This document shows positions 15,033 to 23,696 of a stretch of 60,891 nt of DNA, piece after piece (the stretch's first letter is position 1; every line of letters begins with the position of its first letter). The DNA comes from Scatavimonas merdigallinarum (lineage in GTDB: Bacteria; Bacillota; Clostridia; Oscillospirales; Acutalibacteraceae): assembly GCA_018713055.1 (NCBI GenBank), contig DVFW01000031.1:1-60891 (forward strand), in the 5' to 3' direction. Both the position numbers and the translations under genes were made by a program. The notes beneath the pieces were generated by a model. That model searched no databases. It had not been told where the DNA came from and saw nothing but the letters and a program-made list of their open reading frames with translations.

Positions 15033-15110
15033 ATTGTAGCAAAAAGGGAAACGCAGCGCCATGGAAGCGGCTTACATTTCCCCCTGTACTTCTTACAGTT
15101 TTGTAAGAAG
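15033..15110 (-). promoter_or_regulatory. probable regulated promoter of the BceAB-type genes
   Basis: A perfect palindrome CTTCTTAC-N6-GTAAGAAG (15089-15110) sits just past the kinase stop. A minus-strand -10-like TACAAT (15038-15033) lies about 55 bases downstream, with no good -35 box. This geometry suits activation by the OmpR-type regulator encoded upstream. Confidence 0.55.
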
Positions 15111-15111
15111 G

Positions 15112-16131
15112 TTATTCTATTTCCAGCTTTGCCTGCTCCAGATAGATGCGTATGACTGTACCGTTGTCCAAAGAGGCATTGGCTGCAATCGCATGCCCCA
15201 AATTTTTACAGATTTTCCTGCATAGATAAAGCCCGATTCCGCTTGCCTTTTTATCTTCCCTGCCGTTATACCCTGTATAACCCTTTTCAAAAATACGGGG
15301 AAGGTCTTCCGGCGCGATGCCAATCCCCGTATCGCGGATACACAACGTTTTGGGCTGTTCCATATTAATTGTAATCGTACCGGAAGGCGGCGTATATTTC
15401 AACGCATTGGAAAGCACTTGCTCTATGACAAACAACAGCCATTTTTCGTCTGTAACAACACAGACATCCACCGGCGTATAGACAAGCCGGATTTTTTTGC
15501 GTATAAATTGCCCGGCAAATCTTCGGATAGCCTGCCGAATGACGTCATCCAGCTTATATTCCCGTATAACATAATCGCTGGAGGAAGAATCCAGCCTGAC
15601 GAAAACAAGCGCCATTTCTACATACTGCTCAATGCGGAACAAGTCGTCTGACAGCCTGCGGGCGAGGTCGGAATCTTCGTTTTGCAGCGTCAGCCGCATG
15701 GACGCAATGGGCGTCTTAATCTGATGCGCCCAATTGGTATAATAATCCACCATGTCGGAGTATTGCAGGCGCATCTGTGTCTCCAGCTGCTTTTGCGCAG
15801 ATGCAAGCAACCTGATAAGCTGCTGATAATCGGCGTCGTCCTGCGTATACACAGGCGGAAAAGTTTCTATTAAAGAAGCCGGAAGACGCATAAGGGCCTG
15901 CAGCTGCCGATGCTTGCGGTATGTTTTATAAAAATGAAATGTTAAAAACACAAGTCCCACCAGCATGCAGACCAGCGCAGGATACATTACAGCGCCGGCC
16001 GGCAGCCGATATAGCAAAAAGGCGGCAAGAAATACCATACAAAAAAGAAAAAAAGCCAGGATCCCAAGCCGATGCTGCTTTATATAGAAAAAAATAAAAT
16101 ACATCCAACCCCTTCTTTCTTCTTTGATCAA
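15112..16131 (-). CDS. BceS-type intramembrane-sensing histidine kinase
   Basis: The product is 339 residues from ATG 16131, which overlaps the regulator stop (ATGA); ATG 16104 (MYFIFFYIKQ) after AAGGGG is also likely. Two N-terminal helices with almost no outside loop (about 18-65) leave no sensor domain. The H-box is NWAHQIKTPIASMRL, followed by the N-box (EQVLSNALKYT), G1 (IRDTGIGI), F-box and G2 (ASGIGLYLC). This form takes its signal from the ABC transporter rather than from ligand. It acts on the adjacent response regulator. Confidence 0.92.
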   Translation of the reverse strand: MIKEERRGWMYFIFFYIKQHRLGILAFFLFCMVFLAAFLLYRLPAGAVMYPALVCMLVGLVFLTFHFYKTYRKHRQLQALMRLPASLIETFPPVYTQDDADYQQLIRLLASAQKQLETQMRLQYSDMVDYYTNWAHQIKTPIASMRLTLQNEDSDLARRLSDDLFRIEQYVEMALVFVRLDSSSSDYVIREYKLDDVIRQAIRRFAGQFIRKKIRLVYTPVDVCVVTDEKWLLFVIEQVLSNALKYTPPSGTITINMEQPKTLCIRDTGIGIAPEDLPRIFEKGYTGYNGREDKKASGIGLYLCRKICKNLGHAIAANASLDNGTVIRIYLEQAKLEIE

Positions 16132-16799
16132 GCGACGATATAGCCCACCCCGAACTTGGTTGCAATAAAATCTGTAAGGCCGACCGCCTCCAGTTTTTTA
16201 CGCAGACGGTTGACATTGACTGTAAGGGTATTGTCGTCTATAAAATGATCCGTTTCCCATAGACGTTCCATCAGCCGTTCGCGGCTAACTGTTTTCCCTT
16301 TATTTTCCATAAGCGCAAGCAAAATACGGTACTCATTTTTTGTCAGCTCAATCTGCTTTCCCCGATAGGCAAGGGTGTTGTCGCCCGTATTTAAAAGCGC
16401 GCCGCGATGTTCCAAAACCGGAACAGAAGCCGCAAAATCATAGGTACGCCGGAGCATTGCCTGTATTTTTGCCATCAGTACGCTCCGGTCAAAGGGTTTG
16501 GCAATAAAATCGTCGGCCCCCATGTTCATCGCCATAACAATATTCATATTATCCGATGCAGACGAAATAAAAAGGATTGGCACCTTGGAAAGCTTTCTGA
16601 TTTCTTCACACCAGTAATAGCCGTTAAAAAACGGAAGCGAAATATCAAGCAGCACCAAATGCGGCGCGTATTCTGAAAACTCTGAAAGAATATTTCTAAA
16701 ATCCTGGGCGCATTTGGCATACAACCCCCATCTTTCCGCTTGTTCCCGGATTGCATGGGCAATCCCCTGATCGTCTTCTACAATGAAAATACGGTACAT
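16128..16799 (-). CDS. OmpR-family response regulator (BceR-type)
   Basis: ATG at 16799 lies eight bases after AAGGAAGG, giving 223 residues; the upstream extension crosses a terminator-like hairpin. Receiver domain: acidic EDD near the start, phosphorylated Asp in LVLLDISLPFF, Ser in FISSAS and Lys in FIAKPF. The winged-helix effector has ELTKNEYRILLALMENKGK and DDNTLTVNVNRLRKKLE. It is the first gene of the regulator-kinase-ATPase-permease order. Its likely target is the palindrome at 15089-15110. Confidence 0.93.
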   Translation of the reverse strand: MYRIFIVEDDQGIAHAIREQAERWGLYAKCAQDFRNILSEFSEYAPHLVLLDISLPFFNGYYWCEEIRKLSKVPILFISSASDNMNIVMAMNMGADDFIAKPFDRSVLMAKIQAMLRRTYDFAASVPVLEHRGALLNTGDNTLAYRGKQIELTKNEYRILLALMENKGKTVSRERLMERLWETDHFIDDNTLTVNVNRLRKKLEAVGLTDFIATKFGVGYIVA

Positions 16800-16900
16800 C
16801 TTCACTGCCTTCCTTTTCCTTTTCTTTTGGGAAATATCCGGTAATGGGTTTTTCCCCGTTTCTCTAACACAAATACAGCAACTAAAAAGCCTGCAATAAA

Positions 16901-16942
16901 AAACAGCGGGCAGTTCCAGTATACAGGAACCACCCGCTGTTT
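16901..16942. terminator. terminator-like hairpin
   Basis: AAACAGCGGG (16901-16910) pairs with CCCGCTGTTT (16933-16942), with GTTCC/GGAAC inside. It lies between the Suf-like pair and the response regulator. Confidence 0.75.
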
Positions 16943-16949
16943 TAAAGAG

Positions 16950-17012
16950 CAAAAGGCAAAAAATTTTCCGTACTCGCAGAATAAGTCTTAAAAAAAGAAA
17001 ATTTGCCTTTTG
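16950..17012. terminator. terminator-like hairpin after the SufB-like gene
   Basis: CAAAAGGCAAAAAATTTTC (16950-16968) pairs with GAAAATTTGCCTTTTG (16997-17012) with one bulge, then TTTTG. Confidence 0.6.
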
Positions 17013-17036
17013 TTTTGTACAGCGCTTTTCAGCGTT

Positions 17037-17957
17037 TTATTTTAAAAAGCCGTCTATAATTTTTCTTTCCGCCTCTTCCTCTGTTAACCCAAGCGTACAC
17101 AGCTTTAAAATCTGCTCCCCGGCAATTTTCCCAATTGCCGCCTCATGAATCAGCGAGGCGTCTACATGCGCTGCCTGTAAAGCAGGCAACGCTGTAACCA
17201 TTCCATGATCCGCCAGAATTGCGTCGCACTCTGAATGGCCGGTGCAGCGGTTATTGCCATGGACATTGGAATAAAACGACTGATGCGAATGCCCCCTTGC
17301 AACCGAACGGGACACCAAATCCACGCCGGAATCTTCCCCTTGCAGCGTGACTTCAAAATCTGATTTGGCTGTTTCCCGCCCATCGGTCATAATCCGTTCC
17401 CGCACGATCATTCTGGCGCGGGAATGCAGCGTTGCCGTTGTTTTACGTTCGGTGGTATCCACGCCGCGGATCTGGACCGTGTCCATTTCCAGCACGGCGT
17501 CTTCCCACAAAACTGCCTGCGTTACAGGATCAATACGACGTAGACCAGCACCGTCTCCCGTTCCTACATGCTTCTCCTTATACAACACATGCGCGCCCTT
17601 TTCCAAAACGAAGCGGTGAATCCCGTTATGGCGTGCCTCTTCCTCTCCGTCTGTATGCACGCCGCAGCCCGCAACAATAGTAACGTCTGCATCCGCCCCT
17701 ATATAAAAATCGTTATACACAAGATCATCTATTCCGCCATGTGTTACACAGGCCGGGATATAGACAGTTTCTCCCTTGGTTCCGGGTTCTACACGCACAA
17801 CTATCCCGGGCAGGCCGTCTTCTTTGGGTTCAATACTGATATGCTCTGTGGACTGCCTGCCGGCGCAGCGCCCGTTCTCCCGGATATTGAACGCACCCTG
17901 AAACGTACCTTTAAATTCAGATACCATGCGTAAAAGTTCAGCCGTAATTTTTTTCAT
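17037..17957 (-). CDS. SufB/SufD-family Fe–S scaffold (SUF-like minimal system)
   Basis: The 306-residue protein belongs to the SufBD (UPF0051) fold: a beta-helix core with many short beta strands, the stretch SRSVARGHSHQSFYSNVHGN and ECDAILADHGMVTALPAL near the C-terminus, and a small helical end with LTEEEAERKIIDGFL. SufB and SufD are normally 400-480 residues, so this is a shortened single scaffold. It overlaps the SufC-like gene by four bases. SufE, SufS and SufU genes are absent nearby, which fits the two-gene minimal system described for anaerobes and archaea. Confidence 0.85.
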   Translation of the reverse strand: MKKITAELLRMVSEFKGTFQGAFNIRENGRCAGRQSTEHISIEPKEDGLPGIVVRVEPGTKGETVYIPACVTHGGIDDLVYNDFYIGADADVTIVAGCGVHTDGEEEARHNGIHRFVLEKGAHVLYKEKHVGTGDGAGLRRIDPVTQAVLWEDAVLEMDTVQIRGVDTTERKTTATLHSRARMIVRERIMTDGRETAKSDFEVTLQGEDSGVDLVSRSVARGHSHQSFYSNVHGNNRCTGHSECDAILADHGMVTALPALQAAHVDASLIHEAAIGKIAGEQILKLCTLGLTEEEAERKIIDGFLK

Positions 17958-18682
17958 AAATGCGTTTCCTCCTTCCCCAGCGGACAGCGCGGTTTACACT
18001 CGCCGGATAAAAGGTTTGGTAAAATTTCTTCCCGCGGGCCCGAAGCGCGCACGCGTCCCTGCGCTACGACAACAATTTCATCTGCAATGGACAAAATACG
18101 CTCCTGGTGTGAAATAACAAGCAGCGTACCGCTGTTTTTACGGCGCAGTTCTTCAAAGGTTTCTACCAGACGTGAAAAGCTCCAGAGGTCAATTCCCGCC
18201 TCCGGTTCGTCAAAAATAGACAACGGTGCGCGCCGCGCTACAACAGACGCAATCTCTATACGTTTCATTTCCCCGCCGGACAAGCCTGCGTCCAGTTCCC
18301 GGTCAATATATTCATTCGTACATAGGCCAACCTTCCCCAGCAGGCTGCAAAGGCCTTCTTCATCAAGGGTTGCGCCGCTCGCCATTTCCAGCAAATTGCG
18401 CACGGTAAGGCCTTTAAAGCGGACAGGCTGCTGAAAAGCATATGCGATCCCCTTTTGTGCGCGCTGCGTAATACTGTACTTTGTAATATCTTCGCCGTTA
18501 AACAGAATGGCGCCTTTTGCAGGCGTTTCTATCCCGGCTATCAGCTTTGCAAGCGTTGTTTTCCCGCCGCCGTTTGGACCTGTTACAACCACCAGTTTTC
18601 CTTTGGAAACAGTAAGATTCATCTCTTTTATAATTTCCTCTCCATCTGGTGAATTCCATGTTATATGGCTTAGCTTCAGCAT
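17954..18682 (-). CDS. SufC-like ATPase (SUF-like minimal system)
   Basis: ATG at 18682 is seven bases after AGGAGG; the ATG at 18688 is too close. The product is 242 residues. Walker A is GPNGGGKTT, the Q-loop is in YAFQQPVRFKG, the signature LSGGEMKR is SufC-like, Walker B is SIFDEPEAGIDLWS and the switch His is in VISHQERIL. A Cys pair near the end (CKPRCPLG) is unusual for SufC. It acts with the SufB-like gene in Fe–S assembly. It starts 47 bases after a metal ATPase and may be read from that operon. Confidence 0.87.
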   Translation of the reverse strand: MLKLSHITWNSPDGEEIIKEMNLTVSKGKLVVVTGPNGGGKTTLAKLIAGIETPAKGAILFNGEDITKYSITQRAQKGIAYAFQQPVRFKGLTVRNLLEMASGATLDEEGLCSLLGKVGLCTNEYIDRELDAGLSGGEMKRIEIASVVARRAPLSIFDEPEAGIDLWSFSRLVETFEELRRKNSGTLLVISHQERILSIADEIVVVAQGRVRASGPREEILPNLLSGECKPRCPLGKEETHL

Positions 18683-18729
18683 CCTCATTCCTCCTTTGCA
18701 TTCTTAAGCAAATCCGCTTTCACTTTACT

Positions 18730-20580
18730 CTATTTTATTTTCTGTACCTTTAAAGCGCGCATGGCATTAATAATTGCAATTACGGAAACGCCAACGTCGG
18801 CAATAACCGCCTCCCACATATTGGCAAGGCCAACCGCGCCCAAAACCAGAAACACCGCTTTTACCGTCAGCGCAAAAACAATATTTTGCCGTACAATACG
18901 CAGCGTTTTTCTGGAAATCTGCACGGCCTTTGCAATTTTGGACGGACGGTCGTCCATCAGTACAACATCCGCCGCTTCGATTGCCGCATCGGAACCCATC
19001 GCGCCCATGGCAATCCCTACATCTGCACGGGAAAGAACCGGCGCATCGTTGATTCCATCGCCAACAAACACAAGCTTTCCCTTTGCACTTTTCTGCTGCA
19101 AAAGCGCTTCTACGCGCTCCACTTTTCCGGCAGGCAGCAGCTGCGTATATACCTCGTCGAGTCCCAACTGTTTTCCTACGCTTTCACCTACCGCCTGCGC
19201 ATCCCCGGTAAGCATAACCGTTTTCTGTACGCCCTGCTCCTTAAGTTCTTTGACAGCCTGCGCCGCGTCTTCTTTTATTTCGTCCGAGATAACGATATGT
19301 CCGGCATATGTTCCGTCAACTTCAACGTGGACAGTCGTCCCCACATGGTGGCAGGGATGCCAGGTCACACCGTTTTCTTCCATAAGCCTGTCGTTGCCCA
19401 CACACACTTTCCTGCCGTCTATGACCGCACACACGCCGCGCCCGGAAAGCTCATGCACATCGGACAAGCGGGACATATCCATTTCCTGCCCGCAGGCTTC
19501 ACGAATTGACCGAGCCACGGGATGCTCAGAATAGCTTTCCGCAATTGCCGCAAGCTCCAAAAGCTGCGATTGCGATATTTTATCCGGATGTATAACCGTT
19601 ACGTTAAACACACCCTTTGTTAATGTGCCGGTTTTGTCAAAAACAACCGTTTCCGTTTTGGCGAGTACTTCCATATAATTTCCGCCTTTGACAAGGATCC
19701 CGCATTTTGAAGCGCCACCGATCCCACCAAAGAAACTCAACGGTACAGAGATGACCAACGCACACGGACAGGAAATGACAAGAAAGATCAGCGCCTGGCC
19801 AATCCAATGGCTCCAACGCATATCGAGCACAGGCGGTATAAACGCCAGCAGCAGTGCGCCGATTACAACGCAGGGCGTATAATATTTTGCAAATTTTGTA
19901 ATAAAATTTTCCGCATGCGCCTTATTGCTGCTTGCATTTTCCACCAGATCCAGAATCTTTGAAACAGTAGACTCTCCAAAAGGCTTTGTCACCTGTATAT
20001 GCAAAAGCCCAGTCTGATTGATACAGCCGCTGACCACATCGTCGCCCGGTTCTACGCCGCGCGGCAGGGACTCCCCCGTAAGCGCCGCCGTGTCTACAAA
20101 GGAGCTCCCATCAAGCACCACACCGTCAAGCGGTATTTTTTCGCCGGCTTTTACAACGATCTGCTCCCCCACGGCAATTTGCTCTGGGTCCACCTGCACC
20201 AGCTTCCCGTCGCGCTCTATATTGGCATAGTCCGGCCGGATATCCATCAAAGCCGCAATGGAGCGCCGCGACCGGCCCACAGCATAGCCCTGAAAAAGTT
20301 CTCCAACCTGGTAAAAAAGCATAACCGCCACGGCTTCGGGGTATTCTCCTATACAAAACGCCCCAACCGTTGCAATCGCCATCAAAAAATTTTCATCAAA
20401 AACCTGCCCGTGGAGGATATTGCGTACGGCTTTCCAAAGAATATCCCACCCGATCACCAGATAAGGCGTCAAAAAGGCCAAAAACCTCCAGATTTCCTCC
20501 AGTGGCAAGAAAAATGCGCAAATCCATAAAGCCAGGCTGAAAAGAATCCGAAGCAACATTTTTTTCTGTTTTCCCGTCAT
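18730..20580 (-). CDS. Zn2+/Cd2+-type P1B ATPase (CadA/ZntA-like)
   Basis: The protein has 616 residues. It has TGES, CPC near 268 (FLVISCPCALVISVP), DKTGT near 313, SEHPVARSI, and GDGINDAPVL near 508. The Asp in the last helix (VIADVGVSVIAIINAMRAL) is the Zn/Cd-specific ligand position. It has no N-terminal HMA domain. Instead, a separate HMA protein is encoded 42 bases upstream, and a metal-sensing ArsR-family regulator before that. The three form one operon. The pump would export zinc, cadmium or lead. Confidence 0.93.
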   Translation of the reverse strand: MTGKQKKMLLRILFSLALWICAFFLPLEEIWRFLAFLTPYLVIGWDILWKAVRNILHGQVFDENFLMAIATVGAFCIGEYPEAVAVMLFYQVGELFQGYAVGRSRRSIAALMDIRPDYANIERDGKLVQVDPEQIAVGEQIVVKAGEKIPLDGVVLDGSSFVDTAALTGESLPRGVEPGDDVVSGCINQTGLLHIQVTKPFGESTVSKILDLVENASSNKAHAENFITKFAKYYTPCVVIGALLLAFIPPVLDMRWSHWIGQALIFLVISCPCALVISVPLSFFGGIGGASKCGILVKGGNYMEVLAKTETVVFDKTGTLTKGVFNVTVIHPDKISQSQLLELAAIAESYSEHPVARSIREACGQEMDMSRLSDVHELSGRGVCAVIDGRKVCVGNDRLMEENGVTWHPCHHVGTTVHVEVDGTYAGHIVISDEIKEDAAQAVKELKEQGVQKTVMLTGDAQAVGESVGKQLGLDEVYTQLLPAGKVERVEALLQQKSAKGKLVFVGDGINDAPVLSRADVGIAMGAMGSDAAIEAADVVLMDDRPSKIAKAVQISRKTLRIVRQNIVFALTVKAVFLVLGAVGLANMWEAVIADVGVSVIAIINAMRALKVQKIK

Positions 20581-20622
20581 AAAGCCGCCTCTTTTCTATA
20601 TGCTTTGTTTTCTATATATATA

Positions 20623-20841
20623 TTAAATTTTAATTTTACAGTCCGGTTCTACACGTTTGCACGCTTTAACGGTTTCCTGTAAAACGCTTTCATATTGCGC
20701 ATCGTCGGCTGTAAGTGTTAATTTTTGCGACAAAAAGCTAACGCTCACATCCTGTACGCCGTTAATTTTTCTGATTGCTTCCTCCATTTTTCGGGCACAA
20801 TTGGCACAGTCCAAGTCCACCAGTTTATATGTTTTTTTCAT
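20623..20841 (-). CDS. stand-alone HMA metal-binding protein
   Basis: The protein has 72 residues with a ferredoxin-like HMA fold. The CxxC motif is in LDCANCARKMEEAI, followed by INGVQDVSVSFLSQKLTL. AAAGGTGG precedes the start. Its position between the regulator and the pump gene suggests it delivers metal to the pump, or is the pump's detached N-terminal domain. Confidence 0.9.
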   Translation of the reverse strand: MKKTYKLVDLDCANCARKMEEAIRKINGVQDVSVSFLSQKLTLTADDAQYESVLQETVKACKRVEPDCKIKI

Positions 20842-20878
20842 AATAAATCCACCTTTCTATAAAATGCAATCACACAGT

Positions 20879-21241
20879 TTATTCCTCTACATGCTCCATA
20901 CCCTGATTGATAATACTGCGTACATGATCATCTGCTAAAGAGTAAAAAACAATTTTTCCTTCCCGGCGGAACTTAACCAGCTTATTGGCCTTTAATATGC
21001 GCAATTGATGAGACACCGCGGTCTGCGTCAGATTTAAGAGCTGCGCAATATCAAACACGCAAAGCTCTGCTTCAAACAGCGCATAAAGAATTTTGATTCT
21101 TGTCGAATCCCCAAAAACCTTAAAAAGCTCCGATAAATCGTACAGGGTTTCATCCGGCGGCATTTTGGAAACCACTTTTTCCACAGTGTCGCTGTGCACA
21201 CATAAAAAGGCCCCCGTTTGCGCCTGGGTTTCTTTTTCCAT
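20879..21241 (-). CDS. ArsR/SmtB-family metal-sensing repressor
   Basis: The start at 21241 has a weak GAAGGGA site nine bases upstream; the ATG at 21259 lies inside the operator. The 120-residue winged helix has FKVFGDSTRIKILYAL, then AELCVFDIAQLLNLTQTAVSHQLRIL as the recognition helix. CadC-type Cys is kept at only one position of its CxC (CVF). The last helix keeps the alpha5 zinc-site pattern (DDHVRSIINQGMEHVEE: Asp, His, His, Glu). It probably senses Zn and controls this operon, and perhaps the divergent ZIP gene. Confidence 0.92.
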   Translation of the reverse strand: MEKETQAQTGAFLCVHSDTVEKVVSKMPPDETLYDLSELFKVFGDSTRIKILYALFEAELCVFDIAQLLNLTQTAVSHQLRILKANKLVKFRREGKIVFYSLADDHVRSIINQGMEHVEE

Positions 21242-21256
21242 TCTTTCACGTCCCTT

Positions 21257-21304
21257 CATATGAACATCTATTCATATGATAATACATAAAACCTTTATTG
21301 TCAA
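21257..21304 (-). promoter_or_regulatory. ArsR-type operator overlapping the operon promoter
   Basis: A near-perfect 22-bp palindrome CATATGAACATCTATTCATATG (given as halves around TC at 21267) spans 21257-21278. On the minus strand TTGACA (21304-21299) with a 17-base spacer places TATCAT (21281-21276) over the operator edge. Binding would block initiation. Confidence 0.75.
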
Positions 21305-21340
21305 TTGTTTTTTGAAAAATTTTTACATAGCGTTTTCATA

Positions 21341-21369
21341 TTGACTTACAAGCCGTTCCATTTTATAGT
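21341..21369 (+). promoter_or_regulatory. sigma-A promoter of the ZIP gene
   Basis: TTGACT (21341-21346), a 17-base spacer and TATAGT (21364-21369). Confidence 0.65.
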
Positions 21370-21445
21370 AGAAAATATAAATTCAAAATTTAGAATCCTT
21401 TTTTATAACAGGGGAACAATATACATATATAACAGGAGGTATTCT

Positions 21446-22237
21446 ATGCATCCGGTTTTATTAGCTGCCGCCGGCACCGGTTTTACTTTTTTAATGACAA
21501 TGCTGGGCGCTTCGCTTGTTTTTTTCTTTAAAAAGAAAATTCATCCAAATATACAGCGCATATTTTTGGGGTTTGCCGCCGGCGTTATGATCGCCGCTTC
21601 CATATGGAGCCTGTTGATTCCGGCAATTGAAACAGCCGAAGAAGCGGGGCAAATCGGCTGGCTGCCAACAGCGGGCGGCTTTCTTTTGGGAATTGCCTTT
21701 TTGATGCTGTTAGACGGCCTATTGCCGCATTTACACATACAAGCCGCGCAGCCGGAAGGGCTGCACTCCTCTTTTAAACGCACAACCCTGCTGGTGTCTG
21801 CCGTTACCCTGCATAATATTCCCGAAGGCATGGCTGTGGGGCTTTCATTTGCCTTAGCCGCTCAAAAAGGAAATGCACCGGGCTTTTATGCAGCGGCGCT
21901 GGCGCTGGCGCTTGGTATGGGCATACAAAACTTTCCAGAAGGCGCGGCTATTTCCCTGCCGCTGCGCCGCGAGGGACTTTCTGCAGCGCGAAGCTTTTTA
22001 TACGGCAGCTTTTCCGGAATTGTTGAACCGATTTTTGGCATTTTGGCCGTGCTTGTGGCAGGAAACATACAACCGCTTATGCCCTGGCTTTTGTCGTTTG
22101 CCGCAGGCGCCATGCTGTACGTTGTTGTGGAAGAGTTGATTCCGGAAGCACATCTGGGTGAGCATTCCCATATTGGAACGTTAAGCGTAATGGGTGGATT
22201 TTTAATTATGATGATCCTGGACGTCGCGCTTGGATAA
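21446..22237 (+). CDS. ZIP-family divalent metal importer (ZupT/GufA-like)
   Basis: ATG at 21446 is six bases after AGGAGG, giving 263 residues with about eight helices. Helix 4 holds TLHNIPEGMAVGLSF and helix 5 holds GIQNFPEGAAISLP, the paired metal-binding motifs of the ZIP channel. The loop near 90-115 has HLHIQ-type His residues. It probably imports zinc, iron or manganese. It is divergent from the zinc-efflux operon, so import and efflux of zinc may be tuned from one region. Confidence 0.92.
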   Translation: MHPVLLAAAGTGFTFLMTMLGASLVFFFKKKIHPNIQRIFLGFAAGVMIAASIWSLLIPAIETAEEAGQIGWLPTAGGFLLGIAFLMLLDGLLPHLHIQAAQPEGLHSSFKRTTLLVSAVTLHNIPEGMAVGLSFALAAQKGNAPGFYAAALALALGMGIQNFPEGAAISLPLRREGLSAARSFLYGSFSGIVEPIFGILAVLVAGNIQPLMPWLLSFAAGAMLYVVVEELIPEAHLGEHSHIGTLSVMGGFLIMMILDVALG

Positions 22238-22250
22238 GCAATATATTATA

Positions 22251-22288
22251 AAAAGGACGCGCAGCCATAGAAACCTGCGCGCCCTTTT
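22251..22288. terminator. terminator between the ZIP gene and radC
   Basis: AAAAGG-A-CGCGCAG (22251-22264) pairs with CTGCGCG-C-CCTTTT (22275-22288). It serves both convergent genes. Confidence 0.8.
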
Positions 22289-22994
22289 ATGTTCTAAACA
22301 CTTCGTTTAAAATACCAGACTGGGCAATTGATACATAATCGTTATCTGCGACCACAATGTGGTCAAGCAGTGTAACGTGAATTAGTCCAAGGGCTTCCGC
22401 CACCTGTATGGTTGCGTTTAAATCTTCTTGCGACGGCAGCGCCACACCGCTTGGATGATTGTGCGCCAGCACCGCGTAGGTTGCATTATACAGCAACGCA
22501 TTTTCTACGATTTTCCTAACATAAAGCGCACAGGCGGAAACTGAGCCCTTGCTGATAACCCCACAGAAAACCTCTTTCAATTTGGCGTCCAGCAGCAATA
22601 GTACAACTGCCTCATAATCGCGCCCAATAAATTTATTGAGTAAGATTTCCCCTATCGCCTCTTCACGAATCACCTTTTTTTGGCTGTTATGTTTGTCGTC
22701 CAGGTACAGACGGCTCATTTGCGGAAAAAGCTTGATCAGTACAGCGGCGCTTTGCGTAAGGCCCGCTTGCATCAGCGCATCGACCGGCGCGTCAAATACA
22801 GCCGATATGGAACCGAACAGATCCAGCAACCGGTGCGCCAGCGGATTTGTGTCTTTTCTGGGGACGGCATAATACAGTAAAAGCTCAAGCGCTTCATGCG
22901 GTTCAAACCCATCTAAACTGTTTGAAAGAAATTTCCTGCGCATTCTTTCTCTGTGCCCCTTGTGCATGTCGCCGTTTTGTGCCAAAGCTTCCAC
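22287..22994 (-). CDS. radC: RadC-family JAB/MPN protein
   Basis: The product is 235 residues from GTG 22994 after AGGGGCAG; ATG at 22970 is possible. The N-terminus has a helix-hairpin-helix type region (LYYAVPRKDTNPLAHRLLD), and the JAB domain has the catalytic pattern AHNHPSG followed by the paired Asp (SQEDLNAT). RadC was named for a repair mutant, but its true role is unsettled. It faces the ZIP gene tail to tail, with a shared terminator. Confidence 0.9.
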   Translation of the reverse strand: MEALAQNGDMHKGHRERMRRKFLSNSLDGFEPHEALELLLYYAVPRKDTNPLAHRLLDLFGSISAVFDAPVDALMQAGLTQSAAVLIKLFPQMSRLYLDDKHNSQKKVIREEAIGEILLNKFIGRDYEAVVLLLLDAKLKEVFCGVISKGSVSACALYVRKIVENALLYNATYAVLAHNHPSGVALPSQEDLNATIQVAEALGLIHVTLLDHIVVADNDYVSIAQSGILNEVFRT

Positions 22995-23114
22995 CTGCCC
23001 CTAAAGCTCCACACTGCCGGACACAGCGTGATCGCTTATATTTTTTATCCCTACTAGCACTGCCACCATGCCCGAACAGCATGATGGCAGTAAATCCGGC
23101 CATGCGCCGGACGC

Positions 23115-23696
23115 TCAAACCTTTCTGGAACCAGGCTTGACAACCGGAAGTTTTCCCTCTTTGCAAAGCGGACAGGTTTCCGGCTCCCAAGATTCTACAT
23201 CAACCGTTATAACCGACTTAAACGGAACGCCAAAATCAACCTTGCCGCCGGTGCGGTTGACAATGGAGCCCACCCCCACAACGACGCCGCCTGCGCCCTG
23301 CACAAGATTAAGCACCTCTTTGACAGAACCGCCGGTTGTAACTACGTCTTCTACGAGCAAAACCTTCATGCCGGGCGTAACAGCAAAACCTCTTCTAAGC
23401 TCCATTTCGCCCTTGTCATTGCGCTCTGCAAAAAAATTTTCACATTGTAAATGCCGGCTTACCTCATATGCCATTTGCACAGCTCCCATTGCCGGACCGA
23501 TTACAACTTGTACACCTTCGCCAGAAAATTGCTTTGCAAGCGCCATACAAAGTTCTTCGCTGTATTTTGTATTTCTGAAAATTTTCGCACACTGTAAATA
23601 ACGATTGGAGTGCCTGCCGGAGGTAAGGCGGAAATGCCCTTCCAGCAATACGCCGGCCTCCTTTAAAATTTCCAGTACTCTTTCCTCTGTAATCAT
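23115..23696 (-). CDS. pyrE: orotate phosphoribosyltransferase
   Basis: The protein has 193 residues. The PRPP-binding motif is VLLVEDVVTTGGSV and the hood is in GHFRLTSGRHSNRY. It makes OMP from orotate and PRPP. The C-terminus carries an extra CPLCKEGKLP knot, found in the longer clostridial and archaeal PyrE branch and possibly zinc-binding. No pyrimidine-operon neighbours are seen. An upstream gene-free stretch follows its start. Confidence 0.93.
   Translation of the reverse strand: MITEERVLEILKEAGVLLEGHFRLTSGRHSNRYLQCAKIFRNTKYSEELCMALAKQFSGEGVQVVIGPAMGAVQMAYEVSRHLQCENFFAERNDKGEMELRRGFAVTPGMKVLLVEDVVTTGGSVKEVLNLVQGAGGVVVGVGSIVNRTGGKVDFGVPFKSVITVDVESWEPETCPLCKEGKLPVVKPGSRKV

Noticed and set aside
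18761..19534. Long plus-strand ORF inside the zinc ATPase gene
   Set aside because: Antisense shadow of a gene with all P1B motifs, and no ribosome-binding site.
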